Part shown: one piece after another, positions 1 through 9,771 of the stretch
Numbering within the stretch: position 1 is the first letter of the stretch
Layout of the letters: each line of letters opens with the position of its first letter
Assembly (NCBI GenBank): GCA_014804425.1
Contig: JAAUZV010000002.1
Span: 77,308-141,307, forward strand
DNA length: 64,000 bases
Source: Lachnospiraceae bacterium
GTDB taxonomy: Bacteria > Bacillota > Clostridia > Lachnospirales > Lachnospiraceae
Reading direction: 5' to 3'
The notes under the pieces: model-generated
What the model saw: the letters and a program-made list of their open reading frames with translations, nothing else
Told to the model about the DNA's origin: nothing
The model's database searches: none
Made by a program: the position numbers and the translations under genes

Positions 1-192
1 CTGTTATTCATAGCGATTGTTATTGAAATAAACCGCGGGAGCGTTTCCATGCGTTTTTATCCCGTGACGGATGCAATCCCGCTTGGGGCGGAAAGTCTGT
101 TTGTCTATCTTTGTTATGCCGCGGTCTGCCTCGCGCTGCCTGCGGCGCTTTGTGTGTTACGGTTTCGGCGTATGATGAGAGAAAGGAAGTAA
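1..192 (+). CDS. C-terminal fragment of a membrane protein, possibly the ECF transporter T component (truncated by window start)
   Basis: Frame 1 open from base 1 to TAA at 190-192, hydrophobic, stop overlaps ATG of the ECF ATPase gene (taATG). Confidence 0.5.
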   Translation: MLFIAIVIEINRGSVSMRFYPVTDAIPLGAESLFVYLCYAAVCLALPAALCVLRFRRMMRERK

Positions 193-1949
193 TGATGGAG
201 CTGTATCGGGTCGAACATCTGACGTTTGCGTACCCTGCCTGCGGGTTAAGTGACATGCAGCGCGGCGACGGCGGGAGGGAAATAACGGTTTTGCAGGATT
301 GCTCTTTTCAGGTGAAGGAGGGCAGCTTTGTGACGCTGTGCGGCGGGTCGGGCAGCGGAAAGACGACGCTGCTGCACCTGTTAAAAAAGGAATTGCAGCC
401 GGTGGGGAGGCTGACCGGAATCATCCGCTACCGTGACAGGGAGCTTTCGGACTATGCGTACGGCGAGACGGCGGCCGAGGTTGGTTTTGTCATGCAGAAT
501 CCGGACGAACAGCCTGTTACGGACAAGGTGTGGCATGAGCTTGCGTTCGGGTTGGAAAATATGGGCGTGCCCTCGGAGGAGATCAGGCGGCGGGTCGCGG
601 AAATATCGGCGTATTTCGGAATCGACGATTGGTATGAAAAGGCGGTGGAGGAGCTTTCCGGCGGACAAAAGCAGCTTTTGAATCTGGCGGCGGTCATGGT
701 CATGCGTCCGCGGGTGCTGCTGCTTGACGAACCGACCGCACAGCTTGATCCGATCGCCGCGCAGAATTTTATGAATATGATCGTGCGCTTAAACCGGGAG
801 CTTGGTATGACAATTCTTTTGGCGGAGCATCGGCTTGAGGAGGCGCTTGCGGTATCCGACAGGGTGCTCGTGCTGCAGGACGGAAGGCTTCTGCATGATG
901 GGACGCCGCAGCAGATCGCGCGCGCCATCGGTCAGAAGGAGCGTATTTATATGGCGCTGCCTTGTTCGGCAAGGCTCTGCCGCGCACTTCGGGACGGGGG
1001 AGAGGAAAAGCCGGAACGGGCGGATGGATGTTCGGAGGCGGAGAAGAAAGCGGAGGCGGATACAATCCCGCTCACGATCACGCAGGGGCGGCAATGGCTG
1101 TGGGCGCGCTACGGAGACATTCGAAAAGACGATGCGGAGCAGGATGGATACCAAGACGCTTCGAAGACATTGTCCGCGAAAAAAGAAAGGCAGGTGTCCG
1201 GTGCGGGAGACAGGACGCAGGAGCATAGAAAAACAAATCCGATATTGGAGTGTAAACAGGTTTGGTTTCATTATAAAAAAGCATGTGATATTCTTTGCGG
1301 CATTCAATTTCGGATGAATGAGGGTGAGATTGTCAGTTTACTTGGCAGCAACGGTTCGGGAAAGACGACATTTCTGCATGTGATCGCGGGCATCCTGCAT
1401 GCCTGCGGCGGGAAGGTGCGCGTGGGCGCAGAGCGGGTCGGGTATCTGCCGCAGAATATCGAAACGCTGTTTGCTGCGGATACCGTGGAGGAAGAGCTTC
1501 GTCTTGTCGGCGCAGAGCCTTCCGAACGGCTGGTATCGTACCGTCAGGTACATCCCTATGACTTAAGCGGCGGGGAGAAGCAGATTCTCGCATGGGAAAA
1601 GGTGCTTGCGGGGAAACCGCAGCTTCTTCTTTTGGACGAGCCGACAAAGGGACTCGATGCGGCGGCGCGAAGGGAGGTCGGCATCCGGCTGCGTGCGCTT
1701 GCGGACGAGGGCGTCTCTGTGCTTATGGTAACACATGATATTGAACTTGCGGCGGCTGTGAGCGACAGGTGCGGACTGCTGTTTCGCGGAGAGCTTTTGG
1801 CGCTCGGCAGGACGCGGGAATTTTTTCATGGAAACAGATTTTATACAACGGCGGCGGCAAGGCTCTCGCAGAATTTGTTTGCGGATGTACTGACGGCGGA
1901 GGAGCTGACAGAGCGCTGCCGGACACTTGACGGGAAAAGAGCCCGATAG
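192..1949 (+). CDS. Energy-coupling-factor type ABC transporter ATPase with two fused ATP-binding domains
   Basis: Two Walker A motifs (GGSGSGKTT, GSNGSGKTT), two signature motifs (LSGGQKQ, LSGGEKQ), two Walker B motifs (LLLDEPT). Start taken at 192 (MMELYRV) rather than 111. Confidence 0.93.
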   Translation: MMELYRVEHLTFAYPACGLSDMQRGDGGREITVLQDCSFQVKEGSFVTLCGGSGSGKTTLLHLLKKELQPVGRLTGIIRYRDRELSDYAYGETAAEVGFVMQNPDEQPVTDKVWHELAFGLENMGVPSEEIRRRVAEISAYFGIDDWYEKAVEELSGGQKQLLNLAAVMVMRPRVLLLDEPTAQLDPIAAQNFMNMIVRLNRELGMTILLAEHRLEEALAVSDRVLVLQDGRLLHDGTPQQIARAIGQKERIYMALPCSARLCRALRDGGEEKPERADGCSEAEKKAEADTIPLTITQGRQWLWARYGDIRKDDAEQDGYQDASKTLSAKKERQVSGAGDRTQEHRKTNPILECKQVWFHYKKACDILCGIQFRMNEGEIVSLLGSNGSGKTTFLHVIAGILHACGGKVRVGAERVGYLPQNIETLFAADTVEEELRLVGAEPSERLVSYRQVHPYDLSGGEKQILAWEKVLAGKPQLLLLDEPTKGLDAAARREVGIRLRALADEGVSVLMVTHDIELAAAVSDRCGLLFRGELLALGRTREFFHGNRFYTTAAARLSQNLFADVLTAEELTERCRTLDGKRAR

Positions 1950-1976
1950 GGGGATTCCCAAAGAAGCGGAGGAAAC

Positions 1977-2666
1977 GTGAAACAGACACGAAAGAAAGCG
2001 ATGATTTCAATAACGATATTGCTGTTTGGGAGCATCCTGCTTCTTGTTCTCGGCGCAGCGGTCTTTCAGGAAAAGCGGTATGCATGGATTTCCCTCGGTA
2101 TAGCCGTTTTGTCCTGTGCAGTCATGCTGCACAGCTTTGACAGGCGGCATACGCATATCAGGCGTCTGGTATTCATTGCGGTCATGACGGCGCTTTCCGT
2201 GGCGGGAAGGTTTTTGTTTGCCATGATACCGGCTTTTAAGCCGGTGACGGCAGTGATCGTCATGACAGGAATGTATTTTGGCACGGAGGCGGGATTTTTG
2301 TGTGGGGCGTTTACCGCCGTACTGTCAAATTTTTATTTCGGGCAGGGTCCGTGGACGCCGTTTCAGATGGTTTCCTTCGGTGTGATCGGGCTTTTGGCGG
2401 GCGTCTGCCATAAACCGCTGAAAGCAAGCCGCATGGCGCTTGTTTGTTACGGGATATTTGCAGGTGCCTTTTATTCTTTGATCATGGATGTGTGGACGGT
2501 TCTGTGGAGTCAGGCGGCGTTTGATCCTGACCTATATGCGGCGGCCATTTTAGCGGCGGCGCCGTTCACCTTTCTCTATTCTATATCGAATGTTATTTTT
2601 CTGCTCCTGATGAGAAAGCCGCTTGGCGCGCGTCTGCAGAGGGTGATCACCAAATACGGCGTGTGA
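1977..2666 (+). CDS. ECF transporter S component (substrate-specific membrane subunit)
   Basis: Multi-TM protein directly downstream of the ECF ATPase; motif 'GRFLFAMIPAFKPVTAVIVMTGMYFGTEAGFLCGAFTAVLSNFYFGQGPWTPFQM' is typical of ECF S components. Confidence 0.85.
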   Translation: MKQTRKKAMISITILLFGSILLLVLGAAVFQEKRYAWISLGIAVLSCAVMLHSFDRRHTHIRRLVFIAVMTALSVAGRFLFAMIPAFKPVTAVIVMTGMYFGTEAGFLCGAFTAVLSNFYFGQGPWTPFQMVSFGVIGLLAGVCHKPLKASRMALVCYGIFAGAFYSLIMDVWTVLWSQAAFDPDLYAAAILAAAPFTFLYSISNVIFLLLMRKPLGARLQRVITKYGV

Positions 2667-2751
2667 CAGATATGCGATAAGTGAGCGCACACGGCATAAA
2701 TTAAAGGTTGAAATACCATACTTTTTTATATATAATAAGAAGTCAGCTAGA

Positions 2752-3414
2752 GTGAGGAGAATTTGTCGGATGGAAATGAAAAACGGCATCTATTCGTTAA
2801 GAAAAAGTGTGATATGGCTGTTTGCGGTGCTGATGCTTACAGGATGCGCAAAATCCGGACAGGAGCCGCAGCCGGAAAAAGAGGATTCTTTTACCGCGGC
2901 TGAGGACACGATCATTGTCACAAGGGAGAACAAACTGATCGGGTATATTTGTGAGGCGTTTGATGAGAGCCGGTATAGCTTTACGGATTTCGAAGAAATG
3001 CTGAACTCCGAAGTGGAGGATTATAATTCGCAGATGGGCGGAGGCGGTATTGAGGTTAAGGAATGCACGCTTGCGGACGGCATCGCGCAGATTTCTTTAT
3101 CCTACACTGATGCCGCGGATTATGAGAAATTTAACGGCGTACAGTTTTCCTGCGGTCAGACGCCGGAGGAAGGGGCGCGGCGGTTTGCGCTTCCTGCGAA
3201 TCTGACGCTTGTGGACGCGCATGACCCGACACGTACGATCACATTGGGAGAGCTTGACGACGGACAGGATTATCGGATGCTTGTCACGGACGATGATTCT
3301 AATATCCGCATACACGGAAGCGATATTTATTATATCGGCGAGGGCGATACGCTTATGGGCGATGGCGATGTCAAAACCGCGGACGATGCGGCGCTGCATG
3401 TCATTATCTATTGA
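2752..3414 (+). CDS. Putative lipoprotein of unknown function
   Basis: Signal peptide with lipobox (LMLTGC); start may be internal (2770 or 2776). Confidence 0.6.
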   Translation: MRRICRMEMKNGIYSLRKSVIWLFAVLMLTGCAKSGQEPQPEKEDSFTAAEDTIIVTRENKLIGYICEAFDESRYSFTDFEEMLNSEVEDYNSQMGGGGIEVKECTLADGIAQISLSYTDAADYEKFNGVQFSCGQTPEEGARRFALPANLTLVDAHDPTRTITLGELDDGQDYRMLVTDDDSNIRIHGSDIYYIGEGDTLMGDGDVKTADDAALHVIIY

Positions 3415-3473
3415 GGTGATCGGGCTTAAAATGCAGGAATACCTGATTATATCAGTTCAAAAGGAGAAAAAAC

Positions 3474-4862
3474 ATGGAAAAAACAATGGAGAAAATCGTT
3501 GCGCTGTCGAAAGCGAGAGGGTTTGTTTATCCCGGCTCTGAGATTTACGGCGGTCTTGCCAACACATGGGACTTTGGAAACTTGGGTGTGGAGCTCAAGA
3601 ACAATATCAAGAAGGCGTGGTGGCAGAAATTTGTAATGGAGAGCCCCTATAATGTGGGCGTTGACTGCGCAATCCTGATGAACCCTCAGACATGGGTCGC
3701 TTCCGGTCATTTAGGCAGCTTTTCCGATCCGCTTATGGATTGCAGGGAGTGTCATGAGAGATTCCGGGCGGATAAGATCATCGAGGATTTTGTGGCGGAA
3801 CAGGGCATGAAGCTGGACAGCTCCGTAGACGGCTGGAGTCAGCAGCAGATGAAAGACTTTATTGAGGAACATCAGATTCCCTGCCCCACCTGCGGCAAAC
3901 ATAATTTTACCGACATCAGACAGTTTAATCTGATGTTCAAGACGTTTCAGGGTGTCACCGAGGATGCAAAAAACACGGTATACCTGCGTCCCGAGACGGC
4001 GCAGGGCATTTTCGTGAACTTTAAGAACGTACAGAGAACATCCCGCAAGAAGATCCCTTTTGGTATCTGTCAGGTGGGTAAATCGTTCCGAAATGAGATC
4101 ACACCGGGCAACTTCATTTTCCGTGTGCGCGAGTTCGAGCAGATGGAAATGGAATTTTTCTGTGAGCCGGACACGGATCTGGAATGGTTCGCGTATTGGA
4201 AAAAGTATTGTATTGACTTCTTAAAGAGCCTGGGGATGAAAGAAGAGGAGATGCGCGTACGTGATCATGATCCGGAAGAGCTTTCTTTCTATTCCAAGGC
4301 AACCACGGACATAGAATTTTTATTCCCGTTCGGCTGGGGAGAGCTGTGGGGTATCGCGGACAGAACCAATTATGATCTGACGCAGCACCAGACGGTATCC
4401 GGAGAGGATATGTCCTATTTTGACGATACCAAGAATGAGAAATACATTCCTTATGTCATTGAGCCTTCGCTCGGCGTGGAGAGACTGTTCTTAGCGGTGC
4501 TGTGCGGTGCCTATGACGAGGAGGAGATCGGCGAGGGCGATGTGCGTACAGTCCTCCATTTCCATCCGGCATTGGCGCCGGTGAAGATCGCCGTGCTTCC
4601 CCTTTCCAAAAAATTAAACGAGGGTGCGGAGCCGATCTTTGAGAAGCTCAGCAAAAAATATAACTGCGAGTTTGATGACCGCGGCAATATCGGCAAGCGT
4701 TACCGCAGACAGGATGAGATCGGAACACCGTTCTGCGTTACCTATGATTTTGATTCCGAGACAGATGGGTGCGTGACCGTTCGTTTCAGGGATTCCATGG
4801 AGCAGGAGCGCGTTGCGATCGAAAAGCTGGATGAATATTTTGCGGATAAATTTACTTTTTAA
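3474..4862 (+). CDS. glyS: Glycyl-tRNA synthetase (alpha2, class II)
   Basis: '[35 protein letters not shown]', '[15 protein letters not shown]', '[10 protein letters not shown]', typical of the dimeric enzyme. Confidence 0.97.
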   Translation: MEKTMEKIVALSKARGFVYPGSEIYGGLANTWDFGNLGVELKNNIKKAWWQKFVMESPYNVGVDCAILMNPQTWVASGHLGSFSDPLMDCRECHERFRADKIIEDFVAEQGMKLDSSVDGWSQQQMKDFIEEHQIPCPTCGKHNFTDIRQFNLMFKTFQGVTEDAKNTVYLRPETAQGIFVNFKNVQRTSRKKIPFGICQVGKSFRNEITPGNFIFRVREFEQMEMEFFCEPDTDLEWFAYWKKYCIDFLKSLGMKEEEMRVRDHDPEELSFYSKATTDIEFLFPFGWGELWGIADRTNYDLTQHQTVSGEDMSYFDDTKNEKYIPYVIEPSLGVERLFLAVLCGAYDEEEIGEGDVRTVLHFHPALAPVKIAVLPLSKKLNEGAEPIFEKLSKKYNCEFDDRGNIGKRYRRQDEIGTPFCVTYDFDSETDGCVTVRFRDSMEQERVAIEKLDEYFADKFTF

Positions 4863-4986
4863 TCACATGTCTTACAAAATTGTCAGATACGCGTAAGTGA
4901 AAGCGATGGCATGAAATACAGCCTTTTTGTAGAATGAACCTAAATCAGACACCGTCCTGGCGGCGGAGACGATAGGAGGAGATTCT

Positions 4987-5610
4987 ATGAAAAGGCTGTT
5001 TCGATTTGCGGCTGTCGCATGCATTGCGCTGATACTTACGGGAACGCTGGTGGTCGGGCATTATGTTGTTTTGGGATATCGGATGTATCAGGACGCCGTG
5101 TTTGTTCAGAATGTGGAGGAAAAAGCCGGACAGATCCGGTGCAGAGACGATTACATAGCGTTTGATGACATTTCGGAGACGTTTCTTGATGAACTACTTT
5201 ATCGGGAAGACCGGAATTTTTACAGTCATTCGGGCGTGGATCTCGTTGCTATTGCGCGCGCCGCATGGCATGACCTTCAGGCGGGGCGTTATGTGGAGGG
5301 CGGCTCTACGATCACGCAGCAGCTCGCAAAGAATCTTTATTTTTCCAGCGAAAAAGAATTAGAGCGCAAGGTGGCGGAGCTGTTTGTGGCGTTTGAATTG
5401 GAGCGGTTGTTCACGAAAGAAGAAATTTTGGAATTATATTGTAATGTGGTCTATTTCGGGGAGGGCTGTTACGGGATTGACGAGGCGGCACAGCATTATT
5501 ACGGTGTGGCGGCGGCGGATCTGAATGAGGAACAGGCCGAGGCGCTTGTTTACACATTAAAATGTCCGGGATACTATAACCCGAATGCGCGCCTGACTGC
5601 AGAAAATTGA
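4987..5610 (+). CDS. Monofunctional biosynthetic peptidoglycan transglycosylase (GT51)
   Basis: 'LLYREDRNFYSHSGVDLVAIARAAWHDLQAGRYVEGGSTITQQLAKNLYFSSEKELERKVAELFVAFELE' GT51 motifs; single N-terminal TM. Confidence 0.92.
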   Translation: MKRLFRFAAVACIALILTGTLVVGHYVVLGYRMYQDAVFVQNVEEKAGQIRCRDDYIAFDDISETFLDELLYREDRNFYSHSGVDLVAIARAAWHDLQAGRYVEGGSTITQQLAKNLYFSSEKELERKVAELFVAFELERLFTKEEILELYCNVVYFGEGCYGIDEAAQHYYGVAAADLNEEQAEALVYTLKCPGYYNPNARLTAEN

Positions 5611-5656
5611 GAAAAAGTAAGGCAGTGATCATCGGCTGAAAGAGGAGGAAGCAGTT

Positions 5657-5770
5657 ATGAAGAAGAAAAAGAAAGGGTTGCGGATCGTCGGTTTTGCGGC
5701 GCTGCTTGTGGGAACGGCATACATTTTAATGCGGGTCGGCAAGGATGTTCGCATCAGGGATTATTTATAA
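5657..5770 (+). CDS. Small (37 aa) single-TM hypothetical protein
   Basis: Manual ORF MKKKKKGLRIVGFAALLVGTAYILMRVGKDVRIRDYL*, preceded by AGAGGAGGAA Shine-Dalgarno; absent from the supplied ORF track (length cut-off). Confidence 0.55.
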   Translation: MKKKKKGLRIVGFAALLVGTAYILMRVGKDVRIRDYL

Positions 5771-5889
5771 TTTTTTTTCTGCAAAAATATTATTAAAATT
5801 TGACAAAAAAATGTGAGATAGAAGTGGATATATATACAAATTTATGGTATAATCTACCCATGTGTGCAGGAAAAATATTCCTGTCGGTC

Positions 5890-5908
5890 GGACGAAGGGG
5901 TTTCGTCC
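5890..5908 (+). promoter_or_regulatory. Leader hairpin upstream of ppdK
   Basis: GGACGAA-ggggt-TTCGTCC inverted repeat; TATAAT-like box at ~5848. Confidence 0.4.
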
Positions 5909-5947
5909 GGTTACCATTATAATAATGTTCAAAGGGGGACATGAAGA

Positions 5948-8572
5948 ATGGCAAAATGGGTTTACCTATTTAAGGAAGGCAACGCAGATATGAGAAATCT
6001 TCTCGGCGGAAAGGGCGCGAATCTTGCCGAGATGACGAATCTGGGACTTCCGGTACCGCAGGGCTTTACGATCACGACAGAGGCGTGTACGAAGTACTAC
6101 GAGGACGGACGAAAGATCAATGATGAGATCATGGGACAGATCATGGAGTATATCGACCAGATGCAGGAGATCACCGGCAAGAAATTCGGCGATAAAGAAA
6201 ATCCCCTTCTGGTATCCGTTCGTTCCGGCGCACGCGCGTCCATGCCCGGCATGATGGATACAATCTTAAATCTTGGTCTGAATGAGGAAGTTGTGGAGGT
6301 TCTGGCCAAGAAGTCGGGCAATCCCCGTTGGGCTTGGGACTGCTACCGCAGATTTATCCAGATGTATTCCGATGTCGTTATGGAGGTCGGAAAGAAGTAT
6401 TTTGAGGAGCTGATCGACCGCATGAAACTGGAGCGCGGCGTGAAGCAGGATGTGGAGTTGACCGCAGACGACTTAAAGCAGCTTGCGGATCAGTTTAAGG
6501 CGGAGTATAAGAGCAAGATCGGCAAGGATTTCCCGAGCGATCCGAAGGAGCAGCTTGTCGGAGCGATTGAGGCGGTATTCCGCTCCTGGGACAACCCCCG
6601 TGCGAATGTATACCGCCGTGATAACGATATTCCGTATAGCTGGGGTACGGCGGTCAATGTTCAGATGATGGCATTCGGTAACATGGGAGACACATCCGGT
6701 ACGGGTGTTGCCTTTACGAGAAATCCGGCAACAGGCGAGAAGCAGTTGATGGGCGAGTTCCTCTTAAATGCACAGGGTGAGGACGTTGTTGCGGGTGTTC
6801 GTACGCCGCAGCCGATCGACCAGTTAAAGCAGATCATGCCGGAGGTATACGAGCAGTTTACGCAGATCTGTAACACACTGGAAAATCATTACCGTGATAT
6901 GCAGGATATGGAATTTACGATTGAGGATCGTCATTTATATATGCTGCAGACGAGAAATGGGAAGCGTACGGCGAAAGCAGCGTTAAAGATTGCCTGCGAC
7001 CTTGTGGATGAGGGCATGATCGATGAGAAGAAAGCGGTCAGCATGATCGATCCGAGAAACTTGGATTCCTTATTGCATCCTCAGTTTGATTCCTATGTGA
7101 TCAGCAAGGCGATCCCCGTAGCAAAGGGACTTGCGGCAGCGCCCGGTGCGGCATGCGGTAAGATCGTGTTTACGGCGGAGGACGCTAAGAGATGGGCGGC
7201 AAGAGGCGAGAAGGTTGTGCTTGTCCGTCTGGAGACCTCACCTGAGGATATTGAGGGTATGAAAGCAGCGCAGGGTATCCTGACCGTGCGCGGCGGTATG
7301 ACAAGCCATGCGGCGGTCGTTGCACGCGGTATGGGTGCCTGCTGTGTATCCGGCTGTTCGGCGATCGAGATGGACGAGGCGCACAAGGTGTTCCGCATCG
7401 GTGAGCAGGAGTTCCATGAGGGAGATATTATTTCCTTTGACGGCACGACCGGAAATATTTATGACAGGGCGATCCCGACTGTGGATGCGACGATCGCGGG
7501 TGAGTTTGGCCGGATCATGGAATGGGCGGACAAGTACCGCACATTAAAAGTCCGTACGAATGCGGATACGCCTGCCGATGCGAAAAAAGCAAGAGAGCTT
7601 GGCGCGGAAGGTATCGGACTCTGCCGTACCGAGCACATGTTCTTCGGCGGACATCGTATCGACGCGTTCCGTGAGATGATCTGTTCCGATACGCTTGAGG
7701 AGAGAGAGGAAGCGCTTGCGAAGCTCTTGCCGCTTCAGCAGGGCGACTTTGAGAAGCTGTTTGAGGCAATGGAAGGCGATCCGGTCACAATCCGTTTCTT
7801 AGATCCGCCTCTGCATGAATTTGTTCCGACCGAGGAGGAGGACATCAGAAAGCTTGCGGATGCGAAGGGCAAGACGATGGACGAAATCCGCAAATTCATC
7901 GCGACGCTGCATGAGATGAACCCGATGATGGGACACAGAGGATGCCGTTTAACGGTTACGTTCCCCGAAATTGCCAGAATGCAGACCCAGGCAGTTATCC
8001 GCGCAGCGATCAATGTGCAGAAGGCACATCCCGAGTGGAGCATTACGCCGGAGATCATGATCCCGCTGATCGGTGATGACAAGGAATTAAAATATGTCAA
8101 GAAGAGTGTTGTGGAGACGGCGGATGCCGAGATCAAAGCAGCGGGTGTTGACTTAAAATACGAGGTCGGCACGATGATCGAGATCCCGAGAGCGGCGCTG
8201 ACCGCGGGCGATCTTGCCAAGGAAGCGGAGTTCTTCTGCTTCGGTACGAACGACTTGACGCAGATGACCTACGGCTTCTCGCGTGATGATGCAGGTAAGT
8301 TCCTTGAGGCATATTACAAGGCGAAGATCTTTGAGAACGATCCGTTTGCAAAGCTTGACCGCAACGGCGTCGGACTCCTGATGGAGATGGCGATCAAGAA
8401 GGGCAAGGAGACAAGACCGACGATCCACTGCGGTATCTGCGGTGAGCACGGCGGCGATCCGTCCTCCGTTGAGTTCTGCCACAACATCGGCTTGGATTAT
8501 GTATCCTGCTCGCCGTTCAGAGTGCCGATCGCAAGATTAGCAGCAGCACAGGCGGCTATCAATCAAGGGTAG
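5948..8572 (+). CDS. ppdK: Pyruvate, phosphate dikinase
   Basis: 'GGKGANLAEMTNLGLPVPQGFTITTEAC', 'GGMTSHAAVVARGMGACCVSG' phospho-His motif, C-terminal PEP-utilising domain. Confidence 0.98.
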   Translation: MAKWVYLFKEGNADMRNLLGGKGANLAEMTNLGLPVPQGFTITTEACTKYYEDGRKINDEIMGQIMEYIDQMQEITGKKFGDKENPLLVSVRSGARASMPGMMDTILNLGLNEEVVEVLAKKSGNPRWAWDCYRRFIQMYSDVVMEVGKKYFEELIDRMKLERGVKQDVELTADDLKQLADQFKAEYKSKIGKDFPSDPKEQLVGAIEAVFRSWDNPRANVYRRDNDIPYSWGTAVNVQMMAFGNMGDTSGTGVAFTRNPATGEKQLMGEFLLNAQGEDVVAGVRTPQPIDQLKQIMPEVYEQFTQICNTLENHYRDMQDMEFTIEDRHLYMLQTRNGKRTAKAALKIACDLVDEGMIDEKKAVSMIDPRNLDSLLHPQFDSYVISKAIPVAKGLAAAPGAACGKIVFTAEDAKRWAARGEKVVLVRLETSPEDIEGMKAAQGILTVRGGMTSHAAVVARGMGACCVSGCSAIEMDEAHKVFRIGEQEFHEGDIISFDGTTGNIYDRAIPTVDATIAGEFGRIMEWADKYRTLKVRTNADTPADAKKARELGAEGIGLCRTEHMFFGGHRIDAFREMICSDTLEEREEALAKLLPLQQGDFEKLFEAMEGDPVTIRFLDPPLHEFVPTEEEDIRKLADAKGKTMDEIRKFIATLHEMNPMMGHRGCRLTVTFPEIARMQTQAVIRAAINVQKAHPEWSITPEIMIPLIGDDKELKYVKKSVVETADAEIKAAGVDLKYEVGTMIEIPRAALTAGDLAKEAEFFCFGTNDLTQMTYGFSRDDAGKFLEAYYKAKIFENDPFAKLDRNGVGLLMEMAIKKGKETRPTIHCGICGEHGGDPSSVEFCHNIGLDYVSCSPFRVPIARLAAAQAAINQG

Positions 8573-8639
8573 GCGAAAAAATAAAAGAATGGTTTGAAAA
8601 AGCTGAAAGCAAGGATTTCAGCTAGGAATTTCAGGCTTA

Positions 8640-8676
8640 GAGGGGTTCACCGGAGCGACTGGTGAGCCCCTCTTTT
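8640..8676 (+). terminator. Rho-independent terminator after ppdK
   Basis: gaGGGGTTCACCggagcgactGGTGAGCCCCtcttttt; a second stem AGCTGAAA-gcaagga-TTTCAGCT sits just upstream at 8601-8623. Confidence 0.85.
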
Positions 8677-8817
8677 TGCGCGGATATAGTTTTGCCAAAT
8701 TGTATGGTTTTTACAAATCGGTTTGGAGTTTCGCTGAAAGGTATGCGAAATATGTCAAGGCGATGAATATTGCAGAGATTCATGGTATAGATATAGTAAC
8801 AAAAAGCATGGAGCCTT

Positions 8818-9267
8818 ATGAAAAAATATAGGCTAATTATTGTCTGCCTGCTGATATTGCTGGTCTTATTGCTATTCAACCTTTATAGGAATAGAAGCTC
8901 AACCATAGAAACATTCAATATGGATTCAACATCAAAAGAAGAAATGACGGATGAACTGGTCATAGCATTATTTATTGAAGATATCACAAAGGAGATTACG
9001 GGGGTCTATTCGGAATATTATTCGGGAGAGATTGCGGTTTATAATTATGAAGTAAATATTGTGGATATTGGAAAAATAGAGCCGGGATCTATTTCTGTTA
9101 TATTCGGTGTCACACCACAGGTAGGGGCGCATAATCCTTTAGGATATGATGAGCTGGCTTATCGCGTTGATTCAAGTGGGAACAAAGAACTGGTCGGCTA
9201 TGAACATCTAAAAACCTATGAAGTGCCGGAGAAGTTTCAAAAGTACATAATAAAACCGCTTGAATGA
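8818..9267 (+). CDS. Membrane-anchored hypothetical protein (possibly DUF3888-like)
   Basis: N-terminal TM; 'GAHNPLGYDELAYRVDSSGNKELVGYEH' resembles DUF3888-type sequences from memory only. Confidence 0.5.
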   Translation: MKKYRLIIVCLLILLVLLLFNLYRNRSSTIETFNMDSTSKEEMTDELVIALFIEDITKEITGVYSEYYSGEIAVYNYEVNIVDIGKIEPGSISVIFGVTPQVGAHNPLGYDELAYRVDSSGNKELVGYEHLKTYEVPEKFQKYIIKPLE

Positions 9268-9449
9268 GGTAGATTTGTCTGTAAATGCTATTGAAAACTG
9301 GGCGGTATTGTCGATCCTGTCAGGGTGTATCCGGCACAAGGGATGAGACTCTTGCGCCATTTTATAAGGTCAATGTGAAAAGTTTTTTTACCCTTATTTT
9401 TACATTTTCTCTCAGATTTTCACATTAATTCACAGTGTCATAAAAATGA

Positions 9450-9478
9450 TTGACAAAAATACAATACTATAGTATCAT
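9450..9478 (+). promoter_or_regulatory. Sigma-A-like promoter for the 9772 gene/operon
   Basis: TTGACA (9450-9455), 17-nt spacer, TATCAT (9473-9478). Confidence 0.65.
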
Positions 9479-9484
9479 CGCTAA

Positions 9485-9620
9485 TATATTAAGTCATATA
9501 GCTTGAAAGATAAGCGGATGCTATCAATATTTGATAAGCGAGCAGATACCTCATCAAGAGGGATAGTCTGCCCTTTTGAAGATATTGATGTATCGGCTTT
9601 TTTGTTGTGCCGATTTTCCG
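9485..9620 (+). ncRNA. Candidate structured 5' leader (attenuator or cis-regulatory RNA)
   Basis: Nested complementarity: ATCAATAT(9523-9530)/ATATTGAT(9582-9589); GCAGA(9542-9546)/TCTGC(9567-9571); CCTC-ATCAA-GAGG(9549-9561); then ATCGGC(9592-9597)/GCCGAT(9609-9614) followed by TTTT. No ORF in this interval. Confidence 0.4.
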
Positions 9621-9771
9621 TTCTTTGACAACTTCATCCGCAAATTTGCCGGAAGACCGACCGGGTAAGTATCGCTATGACCTGCTGATGCTGTGAGCGT
9701 GCCAAGGAATCGTCCGACAAGGATTGCGACACAAAACGAAACCATTATTTTAAGAAAGAGAGGCACAGCTT

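Noticed and set aside
452-928. Antisense ORFs opposite the ECF ATPase (and many similar antisense ORFs, e.g. 41771-42451, 56997-57881)
   Set aside because: Shadow ORFs of GC-structured coding genes; low-complexity translations with no RBS or domain signal.
835-1317. Alternative + frame ORFs within the ECF ATPase
   Set aside because: Arg-rich shadow translations; the 192-1949 frame has all ABC motifs.
3414-3474. T-box riboswitch before glyS
   Set aside because: Only 60 nt separate the upstream gene from glyS, with no T-box or specifier structure.
9554-9766. 70-aa minus-strand ORF in the structured leader
   Set aside because: No RBS or homology cue; it overlaps the strongly paired region and is better explained by the + strand leader.
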